The notes beneath the pieces were generated by a model. The model ran no database searches. It saw only the letters and a program-made list of their open reading frames with translations, and was not told where the DNA came from. Both the position numbers and the translations under genes were made by a program. A stretch of 9,127 bases of DNA from Chloroflexota bacterium (lineage in GTDB: Bacteria; Chloroflexota; Anaerolineae; Anaerolineales; Anaerolineaceae), in NCBI GenBank assembly GCA_029777225.1, contig JAKOSR010000044.1, forward strand, positions 1 to 9,127. The letters are read 5' to 3'. Shown piece after piece: positions 6,198 through 9,127 of the stretch (position 1 is the first letter of the stretch; each line of letters opens with the position of its first letter).

Positions 6198-7553
6198 TCA
6201 GGCCTCCGGCCCGTAACCGTACTTGGCCTGGAAATCAAAGGACCATTCCTTGCCATCCGTGTACTCAGGGCTCAGTTCTGTCTTGTCAAAAATGAGAACC
6301 CTGGCCTTGGCGCGTAACCTGCTGAAGGTTTCCATGTCGGCGGTCGTGGCAATCACGTTTCTGAACGTGCCGGAATTGATATAGTACTTGTCCGTCCCCC
6401 CATTAACTTGGATCAGCTCCACGACTGGGTTGTGTGTATGCCCTGAAATGACACACACGATATTTGAAGCGCCTGGTCGCAGGCAGGTTTCCTTGGATAC
6501 TTCAGGCAGCGGTGTGCTGACCTTTGAACTTTTGGAGATGGGGCCTAGCAACAGCCGGAAAAGCCAAAACGGGATTCCCTTCCGCCAAAAACGCATCCCC
6601 AAAACCGCTTTCAGCCCAACCGCGCTGGGGCCGTTAACCATCCCCAACTGTTTGATGGTTTTGCCATAATCCGAATCCACTGCCATTTCCTTGAGTGCCA
6701 GGATGAAAACAGGCTCAATGAAGCGCCAGACGTCCTTCTTTTCCATACCGGGGGTGGTAAACAGGTAATTAAGCAGTGCCTGGGCTGGGCGCACGTTATC
6801 AAATTCGACCAGGCGTTTGTAAATCGTGGTCAATTCAGGGACGGTGAGGATGGTTTCCTCGCCATAGTAGCGCTTGAAGAGATACGGCAGTTTGGCAGCC
6901 ACCTCCACGGTAACAAAATCGCCAAAGACTGGTTTGGCGTAAAGGTCCTTGTCGATGAAGGTGGGGATTGCCGTCCAGGTTTTCAGGTTGGCGCCAAAAT
7001 TGGCCGAATCGTATTCATGCCCGTGACGCACAAGGAACCTGGCTTCCCCTTCCACGTAATGAATGTACTGGTTCGGGAACGGAGCGTTGTTTTCAGACAT
7101 CCCCAACAGGTTTTGCACACGCTGTCGTAACGCAGGCGTGGCGTTCAGCAACCTGTCGTGGTTGCCAGGCATATAGTGAACCGTCACCGGATTGTTGAGC
7201 ATGTTGGAAAGATTTCTGAAAATTGCCAGTGTTTCCTCAACCCGCTTCTCCCGCGCGATAGCGTCCAAAATTTCCAGGATGCGTGTTTCCACCTCCCCAC
7301 CAGGGGTGATGTCTTTGAGGTTAAGGTACGGCCGCAAGGAGTCCCGCAGCCACATCGTGGTGCGGTTAATTTCGAAGATATCGCCGGCAAGTATCAGCTC
7401 CACCCGGTTTATCTCGCCATCGCTGATAAACTTACCGATTTCATTAAAGTAAGCGTGATAGACTTCCGCCGGCAGATTGTGGTCAAAGGCAATGTTGCCC
7501 AGCCGGAAAGAATCAGATTCCGCAAAATGCAAATCCGACATGATGATTAGCAT
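6198..7553 (-). CDS. Calcineurin-like metallophosphoesterase with large insertion
   Basis: A 451-residue protein of the calcineurin-like dinuclear-metal phosphoesterase superfamily. The metal-site set is complete: SDLH (Asp7, His9), LAGDIFEI (Asp58), MPGNHDR (Asn131, His132), RHGHEYD (His179) and SGHTHNP (His372, His374). It is much longer than a simple family domain because about 175 mostly helical residues (roughly 190-365) lie between the fourth and fifth motifs. A short hydrophobic, arginine-containing stretch (IPFWLFRLLLG, 327-337) might touch a membrane, but no real transmembrane segment or signal peptide is seen. The ATG at 7553 was chosen because it has AGGTGA four nt upstream and begins right at the first beta strand (MLIIMSDLH). 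An in-frame TTG at 7604 adds 17 residues without a clear ribosome site. It follows the propeller gene by 72 bp on the same strand, so they may be co-transcribed. The substrate is unknown. Confidence 0.88.
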   Translation of the reverse strand: MLIIMSDLHFAESDSFRLGNIAFDHNLPAEVYHAYFNEIGKFISDGEINRVELILAGDIFEINRTTMWLRDSLRPYLNLKDITPGGEVETRILEILDAIAREKRVEETLAIFRNLSNMLNNPVTVHYMPGNHDRLLNATPALRQRVQNLLGMSENNAPFPNQYIHYVEGEARFLVRHGHEYDSANFGANLKTWTAIPTFIDKDLYAKPVFGDFVTVEVAAKLPYLFKRYYGEETILTVPELTTIYKRLVEFDNVRPAQALLNYLFTTPGMEKKDVWRFIEPVFILALKEMAVDSDYGKTIKQLGMVNGPSAVGLKAVLGMRFWRKGIPFWLFRLLLGPISKSSKVSTPLPEVSKETCLRPGASNIVCVISGHTHNPVVELIQVNGGTDKYYINSGTFRNVIATTADMETFSRLRAKARVLIFDKTELSPEYTDGKEWSFDFQAKYGYGPEA

Positions 7554-7557
7554 GGGT

Positions 7558-7563
7558 TCACCT
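7558..7563 (-). promoter_or_regulatory. Shine-Dalgarno site of the metallophosphoesterase
   Basis: On the - strand AGGTGA lies 4 nt before the ATG at 7553-7551. It decides between this start and the upstream TTG at 7604. Confidence 0.65.
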
Positions 7564-7625
7564 GCCACCCACGCGCCTGGCTCCGAGCCTTGGAAATCCC
7601 GCAAAGAACACTCGTTGTCATCGTT

Positions 7626-9127
7626 TCAATTCTCAAGGTTTATTGTAAACGCTCCGGCTTCCTTGCTGCCCAAGAGAAGCAGGTTTTCGTCCAGGGAGTC
7701 AAACCCAATTTCCTGGTAGCGCCAGTCTTCCAACAGACCCGCGTAACGCTGCCAGGTTTGCCCGCAATCAGCAGTCCAAAACACCACACCTTGCCCGGAG
7801 GCCGCTATTCGACAGCCATCCCCAGGGAAGCCGGCCAACGCGTAGATGGGAACGCTCACTGAAAGCACGTTCTTCCACGCCTGTTCACTCTCTTCCCACC
7901 TAAAAAGACCCTGCTCCGTGGCCGCAAACAAGGTGGAGCCGAATTGCTTGAGTGAGAATACCTGGGTTCGCCTGAAAACTTCACCCAAAGTGGTCCAGGC
8001 GGCACCATCAAACCGTGCGATTTCACAATCCTTTTCCGCCGAGCACACGGCTGCTGCAAGCGTGCTTTGCGCGTCATCCATGGCCAGTACGTACACCGAC
8101 CTGCCTGCAAACGCGATGGTGCTCCAAGAGCTGTCCTCCAGCATGAATAAACCCGAATTGAGCGTTCCAGCGTAAAAGTGATGACCAAAAGACACCATCG
8201 ACGTCACCACGGGCACGCCACCGGAGTTGTTCATGAAATCACTTTCCAATGAGACGCTAGTTTCAGTATCCTCCGCGTACTCCGCATGGATTGCGGCGCG
8301 CTCGCTAAGGAAAGCCGCCTCTTCCGGTGAACCACTTACCGTACCTGGCGGGAGATTTCCTATTGAAGTCCACACCTCATCCTTGAGCTGGAAAAGCCCG
8401 GAGCGTGTGATGGCCATCAGTGTTCCATCCACATCGGCAAGGGACACAACTTCGAGGTCTCCAAGCCCCATGTTGAGCTCCACCCAGCTGGTCGCGGACT
8501 GCGTGACCTGGAATACGCCCCTACCGTAGATGCTCACGTACAGGTCATCTTCGCCCTTCATTCCCTGCACTATGCCGGTTATGTTATTCAACCGCAAGGT
8601 GCCATTGCTGCCAATCCAACTTTGTCCATAGGTGGAGGAACGGTAAATGCCATTATCCTGTGTGGCGGCGTACCAGCGCTGCGGGTTGCCATCCGCGACA
8701 AAGAAGTCATTGAGCGACTGGCCGGCCAGGCCTCGTGTCACCCAGGCACCGCCGAAATTATCAGAGCTGAACAAACCGTTCCCAAAGGTATAGGCAAACA
8801 CTCTCTTTTGCGTCCGGCCGAAAGGGTCCAACGTCACGCCCATTACCCTGACGTTCACGGGCAAGCCGGCGCTGGATTTTTGCCAGCTCACACCCCCGTT
8901 CCATGAAACATAGACGCCCTCTCCATGCCACACACCGGTATACACCAACCCGGCAAAGGCCGGGTCCAGGACGGTGGAGCGTGTGGATAGGTCCGTGATG
9001 TTCGTGTTTACGGGGAAAAAGCTAGCTCCGCTGTTCGTGCTTTTGTAGATGCCGTGCGTGTGAGTGGACAGGAAGAGCACGTTGGAGTGAGCGGGCTGGA
9101 TGTCAATATCGTAAAAATAGTCCGCGG
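7626..9127 (-). CDS. Asp-box beta-propeller protein (5' partial), probably extracytoplasmic
   Basis: The frame is open to the window edge: codons above the GTG at 9080 still read like a propeller repeat (DYFYDIDIQPAHSNV), so the true start and any signal peptide lie beyond 9127. The 499 visible residues hold about ten repeats of the form G-[LIV]-[FY]-x(5-9)-W spaced roughly 40-47 residues. Five are Asp-box (BNR-like) motifs: STNSGASF (29-36), SWNGGVSW (74-81), SDNFGGAW (121-128), SSTYGQSW (163-170) and TADCGQTW (451-458). Five others keep the G-L-F...W frame without the Asp-box. A polar acidic linker near residues 265-303 breaks the spacing. Asp-box propellers include sialidases, sortilin-type proteins and Ycf48-like assembly factors. 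I see no catalytic residues that would make it a sialidase. No C-terminal anchor is present. The function is unknown; a secreted binding or scaffold role is only a guess. Confidence 0.82.
   Translation of the reverse strand, partial: ADYFYDIDIQPAHSNVLFLSTHTHGIYKSTNSGASFFPVNTNITDLSTRSTVLDPAFAGLVYTGVWHGEGVYVSWNGGVSWQKSSAGLPVNVRVMGVTLDPFGRTQKRVFAYTFGNGLFSSDNFGGAWVTRGLAGQSLNDFFVADGNPQRWYAATQDNGIYRSSTYGQSWIGSNGTLRLNNITGIVQGMKGEDDLYVSIYGRGVFQVTQSATSWVELNMGLGDLEVVSLADVDGTLMAITRSGLFQLKDEVWTSIGNLPPGTVSGSPEEAAFLSERAAIHAEYAEDTETSVSLESDFMNNSGGVPVVTSMVSFGHHFYAGTLNSGLFMLEDSSWSTIAFAGRSVYVLAMDDAQSTLAAAVCSAEKDCEIARFDGAAWTTLGEVFRRTQVFSLKQFGSTLFAATEQGLFRWEESEQAWKNVLSVSVPIYALAGFPGDGCRIAASGQGVVFWTADCGQTWQRYAGLLEDWRYQEIGFDSLDENLLLLGSKEAGAFTINLEN

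Noticed and set aside
7158..7550. 130-codon + strand open frame inside the phosphoesterase
   Set aside because: It is antisense to the conserved GNHD and GDIFE motifs, with no family signal of its own.
7554..7604. TTG start for the metallophosphoesterase
   Set aside because: No clear ribosome site precedes it, and the ATG at 7553 with AGGTGA begins exactly at the first conserved strand.
7626..9127. Sialidase function for the propeller protein
   Set aside because: Asp-boxes alone do not indicate sialidase; the arginine triad and Tyr/Glu catalytic context could not be identified in the visible part.

Overview
The window looks like chromosomal DNA of an anaerobic bacterium, moderately GC-rich by eye. 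Seven tightly packed genes on the + strand (1-6053) encode iron-sulfur and flavin proteins of the heterodisulfide-reductase (Hdr) / flavin-oxidoreductase (Flx, also called Flox) type. These families occur in sulfate reducers, acetogens, syntrophs, anaerobic Chloroflexota and some archaea. Clear Shine-Dalgarno sites and a Rho-independent terminator point to a bacterium. The Asp-box propeller gene next door makes an Anaerolineae-like Chloroflexota a reasonable guess, but this is inference and no marker gene is present.

Region 1 (1-6053, +): the C-terminal part of HdrA fused to an MvhD domain (5' end outside the window), an HdrC-like protein with an extra two-cluster ferredoxin tail, a stand-alone MvhD/FlxD protein, a FlxC/FdhB-like iron-sulfur protein, a FlxB/AsrA/HydB-like iron-sulfur protein, a FlxA/AsrB/HydG-like FAD-NAD(P) reductase subunit with a PyrK-type [2Fe-2S] site, and a soluble polyferredoxin. 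Five of the six junctions overlap (4, 1, 8, 4 and 11 nt); the last is an 11-nt gap. One translationally coupled transcript for one complex is therefore likely. A perfect 11-bp hairpin with a T-tract (6068-6096) ends the operon.

Likely joint function (inference from families): the FlxA-like subunit takes a hydride from NAD(P)H on FAD. Electrons pass through the FlxB/FlxC-like clusters and an MvhD-type [2Fe-2S] module to the HdrA flavin, which in characterised relatives bifurcates electrons between a low-potential ferredoxin and a higher-potential acceptor. No HdrB (CCG-domain) subunit is visible, so the high-potential acceptor is unknown. The extra ferredoxin domains and the polyferredoxin may replace that exit or lead to another partner encoded upstream.

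Region 2 (6054-9127, mostly -): two genes converge on the operon. The upstream one (7626 to beyond 9127) encodes a repetitive beta-propeller protein with five Asp-box (BNR-like) motifs and is cut by the window edge. After a 72-bp gap comes a calcineurin-like metallophosphoesterase (6198-7553) with a complete metal-site motif set and a large insertion. They have no obvious link to the redox operon. The 144 bp between the convergent genes hold only the terminator. I saw no tRNA, rRNA, CRISPR, insertion sequence or attachment site.
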